From an uncultured Flavobacteriaceae bacterium (GTDB taxonomy: Bacteria > Bacteroidota > Bacteroidia > Flavobacteriales > Flavobacteriaceae), in the NCBI GenBank assembly GCA_937936275.1, contig CALHCJ010000012.1, positions 1 through 41,568 of the forward strand: a stretch of 41,568 bases of DNA, written 5' to 3'. A model generated the notes under the pieces. That model did no database searches. It had not been told where the DNA came from and saw nothing but the letters and a program-made list of their open reading frames with translations. Numbering within the stretch: position 1 is the stretch's first letter; every line of letters starts with the position of its first letter. Both the position numbers and the translations under genes were made by a program. Positions 1 to 7,296 of the stretch are shown piece by piece.

Positions 1-353
1 GTTTTAGCAGCTTGTGTGGTTCTAACGTTTGCTTTGGTGGCAACTTTCATTCCGATAAATCCTGCTAAAGCCGAACAAATTGCTCCAACTATAAAGGATA
101 CAGCTACCATTCCGTTTGATCCTACTTCATTACTTCCCTTGAAATACAAAAGAATAGCTACTGCAATCACAAAAATCGATAAGATTTTGTATTCTGCTTT
201 TAAGAAAGACATTGCACCATCTGCAATATTTTTGGCAATTCTAGCCATTTTGTCGTTACCGACTTCCTGCTTGCCTACCCAAGCATTCTTCCAAGCCACA
301 AAAAGAAGGGCTATTACTCCAAATGCTGGTAATAATTGAATTACTAATTCCAT
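1..353 (-). CDS. hppA: Membrane-bound ion-pumping pyrophosphatase, N-terminal part (cut by window edge)
   Basis: The ORF track shows only a plus-strand shadow here; the minus strand reads from ATG at 353 to the window edge without a stop. The 117 visible codons give MELVIQLLPAFGVIALLF, then WVGKQEVGNDKMARIAKNIADGAMSFLKAEYK and two further hydrophobic segments. The 'A..I..GA..FL..EYK' stretch after the first membrane helix is characteristic of membrane pyrophosphatases, which couple pyrophosphate hydrolysis to Na+ or H+ export across the inner membrane. The family has about 15-17 helices and 700-800 residues, so most of the gene lies outside the window, including the residues that separate Na+ from H+ pumps and K+-dependent from K+-independent forms. 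It lies downstream of the soluble pyrophosphatase gene on the same strand, separated by a hairpin terminator. Confidence 0.9.
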   Translation of the reverse strand, partial: MELVIQLLPAFGVIALLFVAWKNAWVGKQEVGNDKMARIAKNIADGAMSFLKAEYKILSIFVIAVAILLYFKGSNEVGSNGMVAVSFIVGAICSALAGFIGMKVATKANVRTTQAAK

Positions 354-411
354 TTTGTTGAGTTATTTTAGTTTTTTTAAAGGCTGCTAATGTACTAAAA
401 TCAAATAGAAT

Positions 412-450
412 AAAAAAAGCCACTTTTATTGCTAAAAGTGGCTTTTTTTT
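412..450 (-). terminator. Bidirectional Rho-independent terminator after ppa
   Basis: A run of A, then GCCACTTTTA-TTGC-TAAAAGTGGC, then eight T: a perfect stem with a 4-nt loop flanked by A and T tracts on both sides, so it could work in either direction. It sits 14 bases past the ppa stop and before the hppA start, and so probably ends the ppa transcript and leaves hppA with its own promoter in 354-411. Confidence 0.9.
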
Positions 451-463
451 ATGTGAAATTTAT

Positions 464-994
464 CTAAATCGTAAATGTGCGTTTCTTTTTGTGTTCGCTT
501 TCGTCATAGCGCTTCACACATTCATGATAAATGGCAATAGCTTCTTTTGCATCACCCCAACCTCCGGTATCAACTTTCTTTTCCTCTAAATCTTTATAGA
601 CTTTAAAAAAGTGCTTGATTTCTTTTTTACGATGTGGATTTATATCACTTAAATCATACTTTTTATTCCAAACAGGATCGCTTACGGGTACGCAGATAAT
701 TTTTTCATCCGGCCCTTTTTCATCGGTCATGTGAAACACACCAATAGGCCGAACTTCCATCACCACCATAGGGTAGGTTGGCTCCGTACCTAAAACCAAC
801 ACATCCAAAGGATCTTGGTCTAGTGCAAGGGTCTCAGGAACAAACCCGTAGTCACCTGGATACATCATTGACGAAAATAACATACGATCAAATCGAATTT
901 TATGTAAAGTAAAATCGTACTCATATTTATTTCGACTTCCTTTGGGAATTTCGATTAATACGTCAAAAGTAATGTCATCAAGTTCTGTACTAAT
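464..994 (-). CDS. ppa: Soluble inorganic pyrophosphatase (family I), apparent ATT start
   Basis: Cytoplasmic Mg2+-dependent enzyme that splits pyrophosphate to phosphate. The ORF track gives only 139 residues from an internal Met (MLFSSMMYPGDYGFVPETL). The same frame stays open upstream and encodes TFDVLIEIPKGSRNKYEYDF and LHKIRFDR, which are the conserved family N-terminus and carry the lysine and arginine that bind substrate, so the listed start is wrong. The Asp-rich metal site (LDQDPLDVLV, DEKGPDEKI) is intact. Between the upstream in-frame stop at 1028-1030 and the conserved region there is no ATG, GTG or TTG. Starting at ATT (992-994) gives (M)STELDDITFDVLIEIPKG and 176 residues, which is the usual family length. 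The gene identity is certain; the ATT start is an inference, and a sequencing error is the main alternative. Confidence 0.93.
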   Translation of the reverse strand: MSTELDDITFDVLIEIPKGSRNKYEYDFTLHKIRFDRMLFSSMMYPGDYGFVPETLALDQDPLDVLVLGTEPTYPMVVMEVRPIGVFHMTDEKGPDEKIICVPVSDPVWNKKYDLSDINPHRKKEIKHFFKVYKDLEEKKVDTGGWGDAKEAIAIYHECVKRYDESEHKKKRTFTI

Positions 995-1080
995 AGTTGC
1001 TTGTTTATTTAAGAAAGTAAAGATACTTCAACGATTCTTTACCTTGGTTAGTATATCTTTTTATAGTTAGGGTAACGATG

Positions 1081-3582
1081 TTAAAAATTAAATCCGAAAG
1101 TACCCGTTACACTAAAGGGTCTAGCATTCGGACTGTCTAAATAATTTCCTCGGAAATTAAAATCAATTCTAAGAATCTTAAAAATATTTCCAACTCCCAC
1201 AGAATATTCATAGTATATTCTTTCAGAAGGTGCTTGTAATGGAGTGTTGACTGCAGCCGGAGCACTTAAAGCTCTATTTTCGTCAGACAAATCTCCCCAA
1301 ACACCTCGAAGAGCGACAATTTCTCTTAAATTGAGTTTACGTAAAAAAGGAACTCTTGAAAATAAACGACCGTTAAAATTATGTTCTAAATGCAATGAGG
1401 CGTACGTATCAGTAACAAACTCGTAAAAATCTAAATTTGGAAACGTACCATAATTAGAGAAAAAGGTTTGGTTACCAGGCACGACACTTAATAAGCCTAA
1501 AGGAACTGCCCCAAAGGTTTTTCCGATTTCTAAAGTACTGAAAAGTCTTCCAAAACCTCCAACCTGCCAAGGTTGACTGTATGAAAATTGAAGTCGATCA
1601 TAACTAAAATCACTATTCATAGTTCCTTCAATTCCCTTGGTATACTTTAATAATAAGGTACTATAATTATCATTGATGTCTCTTCGTTCTACACCATAAC
1701 CGATGGTTCGCTTGCCAGGTGTGTAAATGATAAGTGCGTTTAAATCAAGCTGGCTTATTTCAGAAGAAATACCTGTGGGTGAATCAGGGTCAATATAATC
1801 GAGACTAAAGTCGTTGGGCAATGCGGAACTCAGCGTTCGAAATGTACTACCGATACCAATTCTAAAATTTGTTCGTGGTTCTATTTCTAAATTCAGCGCA
1901 CTTAAATTAATATTTGTCAATCGGTTGTTCGCCCCAACGGTAAGCAGAGACGACGAAGCAATACTTCGTCCTAAAACATCATTTGTGGCAGTAAGACTCA
2001 CTCCGAGTTGTTCAATATCTCGCCGATTTCCACCAGAGATTATCAATCGATTTTTACGATCTAAAAGAAACTTTCCTGAAATTCCTGTTTTGAATTTGCG
2101 ATCAGCAAAACCGTAGGCCGTATATCCTTCCAAGCGCCACAGATCATTTTCTCCAAAATAGGTTCTTGCCCCAATTCTAACCCGAGCGCCTTCTGCATCA
2201 TTATATCCGAAGAAATCGTAGACTGAACCAATATCCATATTCCATTTATCGATTTCCACATAACCAGAACCTAGGATACTCACAAGGTTATAGTAAGATT
2301 TAAATTTAGGTACTGTTTTTAAAGTGTCCAGTAGTTTATAAATTCCCGCCTCGTCTTTATTTAAATTCTCTAACCGATTCGTGGCCCAGAATTCGTCGTC
2401 TTTGACAACAGCGGCAGGATCGAAAGGATTCTTATCGGTTTTATAAAATTCTTTTGGTCGCTTTATATCAAACTTATAATTGTCATAAACTGTTGTCCGT
2501 TTCCCATAAACTCCTCTAGATTCTTCTTTTTTCTGAAAGCTAAAATCACTCAACATATAATCACGTTTCAGAAGAAAAACGGAGTCATTGACGACATCAA
2601 ATTCTTGCTCAATATAGATCTCTTTTACCCAGTTGATATTTGCACTTTTGGTAACCTCTAAATTTATATTTTTAATTGCATAGGTAGAGTCATTGACCCA
2701 AAAATCACCTTTAAAGGTCAGTTCATTTTTTCTCCTAGGATAATACACAATGTTATAGCACCATTTATTATCTATGAAAGCACTATCACGTAATGCATAA
2801 TTATAGGTATCAATACCAGTTCGTGAGAGAGGGCTTGTAAAGCTTTTATCAAAAAACTTTAAATAGTTATCATAGATATCATATTCTTGATACAGATCAG
2901 CAACAAAAGCTATTATTGCCTGATTGTTATCAAAACCCGAGTTTTTGTTTCCTAAAATATTTTCTTTTTCTTCCTTGAAATTATTATCACCATACACCTT
3001 TGAAAACGTCTCATTTAAGAAAATAGGTAGATACGTTTTACCCGTAATTCTAGAAGTATCTAAATCTTGAAAGATAAACTCTAAACCCTTGAAAATTTTC
3101 TTTTCCATTAGAGCACTGTCAATAGTATTCAAATCAAATTCTACCTTCTCATATTTATCAAAAGCATATTGATCAAATTTTCTCAAACCATTTACACGTT
3201 TCTTCGCCCAAATTTTACGTAAGATATCTACCGCAGGATTATTTTTTTTAGACTGTTTTCCTGAAATCAATACCACTTCATCGAGTTGCTCTGTACTCTC
3301 AACCATCGTGATTTTCATCTCATAGGTTACCCTTGACGTCAGTGTTATTTCTTGATCGGTATAACCAATAAATGAGATTAATAGAGTTTCATAGGTTTCG
3401 TCAGACTCCATATAAAATCGACCATTATCATTGGTGATTGTACCCTCATTGGAGTTCTTGAAAATAACATTGGCAAAAGCAACAGGTTCACCCAATTCAT
3501 CAATCACCATACCACCCACTTTAGTTTGGGCAGCTAGGGTACTGATAAAAAGAAAGAATAGTGAAAAAAAGAAATGTTTCAT
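1081..3582 (-). CDS. Outer-membrane DUF5686 / carboxypeptidase-like regulatory domain protein
   Basis: 833 residues. A signal peptide (MKHFFFSLFFLFISTLAAQ) is followed by a carboxypeptidase-D regulatory-like beta-sandwich (about residues 20-105; 'VIDELGEPVAFANVIFKNSNEGTITNDNGRF', as seen at the N-terminus of SusC/TonB receptors), then the long DUF5686 region with 'NPAVDILRKIWAKKR'. The C-terminal half alternates polar and aromatic residues and ends in Phe (FSVTGTFGFNF), as expected for an outer-membrane beta-barrel. There is no TonB-plug signature, so it is not a typical TonB-dependent transporter. These proteins are common and conserved in Bacteroidota but their function is not established. 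It lies alone between ppa and pdhB with gaps of about 85-105 bp, so it is probably its own transcription unit. Confidence 0.88.
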   Translation of the reverse strand: MKHFFFSLFFLFISTLAAQTKVGGMVIDELGEPVAFANVIFKNSNEGTITNDNGRFYMESDETYETLLISFIGYTDQEITLTSRVTYEMKITMVESTEQLDEVVLISGKQSKKNNPAVDILRKIWAKKRVNGLRKFDQYAFDKYEKVEFDLNTIDSALMEKKIFKGLEFIFQDLDTSRITGKTYLPIFLNETFSKVYGDNNFKEEKENILGNKNSGFDNNQAIIAFVADLYQEYDIYDNYLKFFDKSFTSPLSRTGIDTYNYALRDSAFIDNKWCYNIVYYPRRKNELTFKGDFWVNDSTYAIKNINLEVTKSANINWVKEIYIEQEFDVVNDSVFLLKRDYMLSDFSFQKKEESRGVYGKRTTVYDNYKFDIKRPKEFYKTDKNPFDPAAVVKDDEFWATNRLENLNKDEAGIYKLLDTLKTVPKFKSYYNLVSILGSGYVEIDKWNMDIGSVYDFFGYNDAEGARVRIGARTYFGENDLWRLEGYTAYGFADRKFKTGISGKFLLDRKNRLIISGGNRRDIEQLGVSLTATNDVLGRSIASSSLLTVGANNRLTNINLSALNLEIEPRTNFRIGIGSTFRTLSSALPNDFSLDYIDPDSPTGISSEISQLDLNALIIYTPGKRTIGYGVERRDINDNYSTLLLKYTKGIEGTMNSDFSYDRLQFSYSQPWQVGGFGRLFSTLEIGKTFGAVPLGLLSVVPGNQTFFSNYGTFPNLDFYEFVTDTYASLHLEHNFNGRLFSRVPFLRKLNLREIVALRGVWGDLSDENRALSAPAAVNTPLQAPSERIYYEYSVGVGNIFKILRIDFNFRGNYLDSPNARPFSVTGTFGFNF

Positions 3583-3688
3583 TCGAAGATTTATGTTCTC
3601 AACAGAACTTTATCAAATAGCATACCAACAAAAATGCTCCGTCAATTTTTAGTCGACGAAGCAAAGGTATGTTTACAAAAATTGTTTG

Positions 3689-4666
3689 TTACCTATATAA
3701 CACTTTCTTAACAGCTTTTACCACATCTTCATGATTCGGTAACCATTCAGCCAGCAAAACTGGTGAATAAGGTGCTGGCGTATCAGCGGTGTTTATTTTT
3801 TCTATAGGAGCATCTAAATAATCAAACGCGTGTTTTTGAACATGAAATGTTATCTCAGTGGCTACATTTCCAAACGGCCAAGCTTCTTCTAAAACGACCA
3901 ATCGATTTGTTTTCTTTACCGAGGTCAAAATAGCTTCATAATCCATCGGTTTTACCGTTCTTAAATCGATGATTTCGCAGCTAATTCCTTCTTTTTCTAA
4001 TTCATCCGCCGCTTTATCAGCCTCCTTAATAATCTTTCCGAAGGAAACAATAGTAACATCGCTTCCAGCTCTTCGGATGTCAGCCACTCCTAAAGGAATT
4101 GTATATTCTCCCTCAGGAACTTCTCCTTTATCACCGTACATCTGTTCTGATTCCATGAAAATTACCGGATCGTCATCGCGAATGGCAGCTTTTAATAACC
4201 CTTTAGCATCTGCTGGATTTGATGGCACAACAACCTTTAAACCTGGACAATTGGCGTACCAACTTTCAAAAGCTTGTGAATGCGTAGCAGCCAGTTGACC
4301 CGCTGAAGCAGTAGGCCCTCTAAAGACAATCGGACAAGGAAATTGTCCACCAGACATTTGTCGAATCTTCGCGGCATTATTGATAATTTGATCAATACCC
4401 ACTAAAGCAAAATTAAAGGTCATAAATTCTATAATGGGTCGATTACCCGTCATTGTAGAACCCACTCCGATACCCGCAAAACCTAATTCAGAAATCGGAG
4501 TATCGATCACTCGTTTCGCACCAAATTCATCTAACATTCCTTTAGAAGCTTTGTAAGCGCCGTTGTATTCAGCAACCTCTTCACCCATTAAATAAATGGA
4601 CTCATCTCTTCTCATCTCTTCTGACATAGCTTCGCAAATAGCCTGTCTAAACTGCAATGTTTTCAT
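3689..4666 (-). CDS. pdhB: Pyruvate dehydrogenase E1 component, beta subunit
   Basis: 325 residues, full length for the beta subunit of the alpha2beta2-type E1. It begins MKTLQFRQAICEAMSEEMRRDESIYLMGEEVAEYNGAYKASKGML and contains the conserved RVIDTPISELGFAGIGVGS segment and the C-terminal transketolase fold domain (VTIVSFGKIIKEADKAADELEKEGISCEIIDLRTVKPMD). With PdhA it decarboxylates pyruvate using thiamine diphosphate and passes the acetyl group to the E2 lipoyl domains. The matching pdhA and pdhC genes lie about 21 kb away in this window. The gene is divergent from etfBA and shares a 167-bp intergenic region with it that contains a long palindrome. Other 2-oxo acid dehydrogenase beta subunits look similar, but the presence of pdhA-pdhC without a beta gene beside them supports this assignment. 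Confidence 0.95.
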   Translation of the reverse strand: MKTLQFRQAICEAMSEEMRRDESIYLMGEEVAEYNGAYKASKGMLDEFGAKRVIDTPISELGFAGIGVGSTMTGNRPIIEFMTFNFALVGIDQIINNAAKIRQMSGGQFPCPIVFRGPTASAGQLAATHSQAFESWYANCPGLKVVVPSNPADAKGLLKAAIRDDDPVIFMESEQMYGDKGEVPEGEYTIPLGVADIRRAGSDVTIVSFGKIIKEADKAADELEKEGISCEIIDLRTVKPMDYEAILTSVKKTNRLVVLEEAWPFGNVATEITFHVQKHAFDYLDAPIEKINTADTPAPYSPVLLAEWLPNHEDVVKAVKKVLYR

Positions 4667-4758
4667 ATATTACTATTTCTTGATTGTGCTAAAAACGCAT
4701 GCAAAAATAGGAAAATATATCTCAAAAATTGCAGCCTTAAAATCAAAAAAAGTTATAA

Positions 4759-4784
4759 AATTTACTATGCATGCATAGTAAATT
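4759..4784. promoter_or_regulatory. Perfect 26-bp palindrome between pdhB and etfB
   Basis: The sequence AATTTACTATGCA is followed directly by its exact reverse complement TGCATAGTAAATT, with no spacer. It lies 92 bp upstream of the pdhB start (minus) and 49 bp upstream of the etfB start (plus), where an operator for a dimeric repressor or activator would be placed. There is no T tract, so it is not a terminator. The regulator is unknown; none is encoded next to it. Confidence 0.6.
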
Positions 4785-4833
4785 CGGAAATTAATACCTA
4801 TCTTAGCGCTGTCATTTTAAAGACCTTATTATA

Positions 4834-5574
4834 ATGAAAATATTAGTTTGTATAAGTAATGTACCGGATACAACATCCAAAATAAATTTCACTGATGGTG
4901 ACACAAAATTTGACACTAATGGGGTGCAGTTTGTGATCAATCCCAACGATGAATTTGGCCTAACTAGAGCCATGTGGTTTAAAGAAAAGCAAGGTGCTAG
5001 TGTTCATGTTGCGACCGTTGGCGGTGCAACTACAGAGCCTACCATAAGAAAAGCTTTGGCAATTGGTGCTGATGAAGCTATTCGTGTGAATGCAGAACCG
5101 ACAGATGGTTTTTTTGTTGCGGAACAACTGGCTGCAGTGGTTAAAAATGGAGGTTACGATTTAGTCATTGCTGGTCGTGAATCTATTGACTACAATGGTG
5201 GAATGGTACCAGGCATACTTGCCACCTTACTTGATATGAACTTTGTTAATACGTGCATTGGTTTGGAAGTAGATGGAACAACGGCTACTGCGATGCGCGA
5301 AATCGATGGTGGTAAAGAAAAAATCTCAACAAGCCTTCCTTTAGTTATTGGAGGACAAAAAGGTTTGGTTGAGGAAAGTGATTTGAGAATACCAAATATG
5401 AGGGGTATCATGATGGCACGAAAAAAGGCCTTAAATGTAGTTGAACCCGTTGATGCCAATAAGACTACTGAAGATAGAAAATTCGAAAAACCAGCTGCCA
5501 AAGGAGCAGTTAAGTTAGTCGATAATGTTGATGATTTGGTAAATCTGCTTCATAATGAAGCCAAAGCAATATAA
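4834..5574 (+). CDS. etfB: Electron transfer flavoprotein, beta subunit
   Basis: 246 residues. It begins MKILVCISNVPDTTSKINF and contains 'VINPNDEFGLTRAMWFKEKQGASVHVATVGG', 'ALAIGADEAIRV' and 'DLVIAGRESIDYNGGMVPGILA', all characteristic of the EtfB fold that binds AMP. With EtfA it forms the soluble cytoplasmic heterodimer that takes electrons from acyl-CoA dehydrogenases and similar enzymes and passes them to the membrane ETF:quinone oxidoreductase. It is the first gene of an etfB-etfA operon; etfA starts 10 bases after its stop. The palindrome just upstream probably controls this pair, pdhB, or both. Confidence 0.96.
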   Translation: MKILVCISNVPDTTSKINFTDGDTKFDTNGVQFVINPNDEFGLTRAMWFKEKQGASVHVATVGGATTEPTIRKALAIGADEAIRVNAEPTDGFFVAEQLAAVVKNGGYDLVIAGRESIDYNGGMVPGILATLLDMNFVNTCIGLEVDGTTATAMREIDGGKEKISTSLPLVIGGQKGLVEESDLRIPNMRGIMMARKKALNVVEPVDANKTTEDRKFEKPAAKGAVKLVDNVDDLVNLLHNEAKAI

Positions 5575-5584
5575 AAAAGAAAAT

Positions 5585-6553
5585 ATGTCAGTATTAGTAT
5601 ATACAGAATCAGAAAACGGAAAATTTAAGAAGAATGCTTTTGAGGTTGCTTCTTATGCAAAAGCAGTAGCAGATCAATTAGGTACTTCAGTAACCGCTAT
5701 TTCGTTTAACGCCACTGAAAATGATAGTTTGGGTGCTTACGGAGTTTCAAAAGTATTGAATGTTTCCGATGAAAAGTTGAATACCTTCAACGCCAAAGCA
5801 TTTGCAAACGTCATAAGTGAAGCGGTTGCGAATGAAAATGCAAGCACCATAATACTGAGCTCAAGTGCAGATACGAAGTTTTTAGCTCCATTGGTTGCTG
5901 GAAAACTAAGAGCTGGCTATGTACCCAATGTCGTCGCTGCCCCTGAAAGTACGAGTCCGTTTACCGTGACACGAACTGCTTTTAGCAACAAAGGCTTTGC
6001 TCAAACGCAGATCAACTCAGACGTCAAAGTTATTGGTGTATCGAATAATTCGTTTGGTGCGCATGAAAATGCTACATCTGCAGCGGTAGAAGATTTTAAT
6101 CCTTCATTAAGTGAAGCTGATTTTGCAACAAAATCTATTGAAATTGACAAAGTCGTTGGAAAAGCAACCATCGCAGATGCCGACATCGTTGTCTCAGGAG
6201 GAAGAGGACTTAAAGGACCTGAGAATTGGGGAATGATTGAAGAACTAGCTGATGTTTTAGGTGCTGCTACCGCTTGTTCGAAACCTGTTTCTGATTTAGG
6301 TTGGAGACCTCATGGCGAACATGTTGGCCAAACTGGAAAACCTGTTGCAAGTAATCTTTATATAGCTATCGGTATTTCTGGAGCGATCCAACATTTAGCA
6401 GGAGTCAGCTCTTCAAAAGTGAAGGTGGTAATTAATACAGACCCTGAAGCTCCTTTCTTTAAAGCAGCAGATTACGGTATTGTAGGTGATGCCTTCGAAG
6501 TTGTACCACAACTCATCGAAAAATTAAAAGATTTTAAAGCGCAAAACGCTTAA
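5585..6553 (+). CDS. etfA: Electron transfer flavoprotein, alpha subunit
   Basis: The ORF track starts ten codons early, overlapping etfB; the start at 5585 (MSVLVYTESENGKFKK) matches the family N-terminus and gives 322 residues. The C-terminal FAD-binding domain is clear: VVSGGRGLKGPENW, then GWRPHGEHVGQTGKPVASNLYIAIGISGAIQHLAG and INTDPEAPFFKAADYGIVGD. It holds the redox FAD of the ETF dimer. It is in an operon with etfB, followed by a strong hairpin. Confidence 0.96.
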   Translation: MSVLVYTESENGKFKKNAFEVASYAKAVADQLGTSVTAISFNATENDSLGAYGVSKVLNVSDEKLNTFNAKAFANVISEAVANENASTIILSSSADTKFLAPLVAGKLRAGYVPNVVAAPESTSPFTVTRTAFSNKGFAQTQINSDVKVIGVSNNSFGAHENATSAAVEDFNPSLSEADFATKSIEIDKVVGKATIADADIVVSGGRGLKGPENWGMIEELADVLGAATACSKPVSDLGWRPHGEHVGQTGKPVASNLYIAIGISGAIQHLAGVSSSKVKVVINTDPEAPFFKAADYGIVGDAFEVVPQLIEKLKDFKAQNA

Positions 6554-6576
6554 ATTTCGTTAATTTGCCCCTAATA

Positions 6577-6631
6577 AAGAAGGGCTGTTCAAACTAATTG
6601 GTCACCCCTTTTTGTTTGAACAGCCTTTCTT
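6577..6631 (+). terminator. Long hairpin after etfA, probable terminator
   Basis: The arms AAGAAGGGCTGTTCAAAC and GTTTGAACAGCCTTTCTT form an 18-bp stem with one G-U pair and a 19-nt loop. It starts 24 bases past the etfA stop and ends 15 bases before the next gene. A long T tract does not follow the stem, so it may act as a weak terminator, an mRNA-stabilising end or a processing site rather than a classical terminator. Confidence 0.65.
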
Positions 6632-6645
6632 AGTTTAAAACGTCT

Positions 6646-7275
6646 ATGAGTTTAGTACGATTAAAAATAAAAGGAATATCCTATAGTCAAACCCAAAATG
6701 GGGCCTATGCTCTTATTTTAAATGAGGTTGATGGCGATAGAAAACTTCCTATCGTTATTGGTGCCTTTGAGGCTCAATCCATTGCAATCGCATTAGAAAA
6801 AGAAATCAAACCACCTCGCCCACTAACTCATGATCTTTTTAAAAACTTTTCAGATCGCTTCGAAATTGTTATCAAACAGGTCATCATACATAAACTCGTT
6901 GACGGTGTTTTCTATTCCAGTATTATCTGTGAAAGAGATAAAATCGAAGAAATTATTGATGCCAGAACCAGTGATGCAATAGCTTTGGCTTTACGATTCA
7001 GCGCGCCAATTTTTACTTATAAAACCATATTGGACAAAGCGGGCATTTTCTTAAAATTTTCTTCAAAAGATAAAGACAAAGAAGACGCAGACGATAGTAT
7101 CATGGTTGATGAAATATTACAAGAAGGTGAAACCGTTGAAATTGAACAAGGAGCAACCGATGGGTATACTGAACTTACCATTGACGAACTCAATAAAGAA
7201 CTCGATCGTGCTGTAGCTAATGAAGATTACGAAAAAGCAGCCAAACTAAGAGACGAAATTTCCAAACGAAACTAA
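6646..7275 (+). CDS. Bifunctional nuclease (DUF151) with C-terminal UVR motif
   Basis: 209 residues. The first 130 or so form the bifunctional nuclease (BFN, DUF151) domain: MSLVRLKIKGISYSQTQNGAYALILNEVDGDRKLPIVIGAFEAQSIAIALE and 'IDARTSDAIALALRFSAPIF'. After an acidic linker (KDKDKEDADDS) a UvrB/UvrC-type motif follows (ELNKELDRAVANEDYEKAAKLRDEISKRN), a helical hairpin used for protein contacts in UvrB and ClpC-type proteins. BFN proteins have been reported to have DNase/RNase activity, but the cellular role in bacteria is not clear. The gene is 21 bp upstream of the nucleoside transporter gene and probably co-transcribed with it. Confidence 0.88.
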   Translation: MSLVRLKIKGISYSQTQNGAYALILNEVDGDRKLPIVIGAFEAQSIAIALEKEIKPPRPLTHDLFKNFSDRFEIVIKQVIIHKLVDGVFYSSIICERDKIEEIIDARTSDAIALALRFSAPIFTYKTILDKAGIFLKFSSKDKDKEDADDSIMVDEILQEGETVEIEQGATDGYTELTIDELNKELDRAVANEDYEKAAKLRDEISKRN

Positions 7276-7296
7276 TTCACCAACAAACAAGTATTT

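Noticed and set aside
16-339. 107-aa plus-strand ORF of the track
   Set aside because: It is antisense to the clear membrane pyrophosphatase reading frame on the minus strand.
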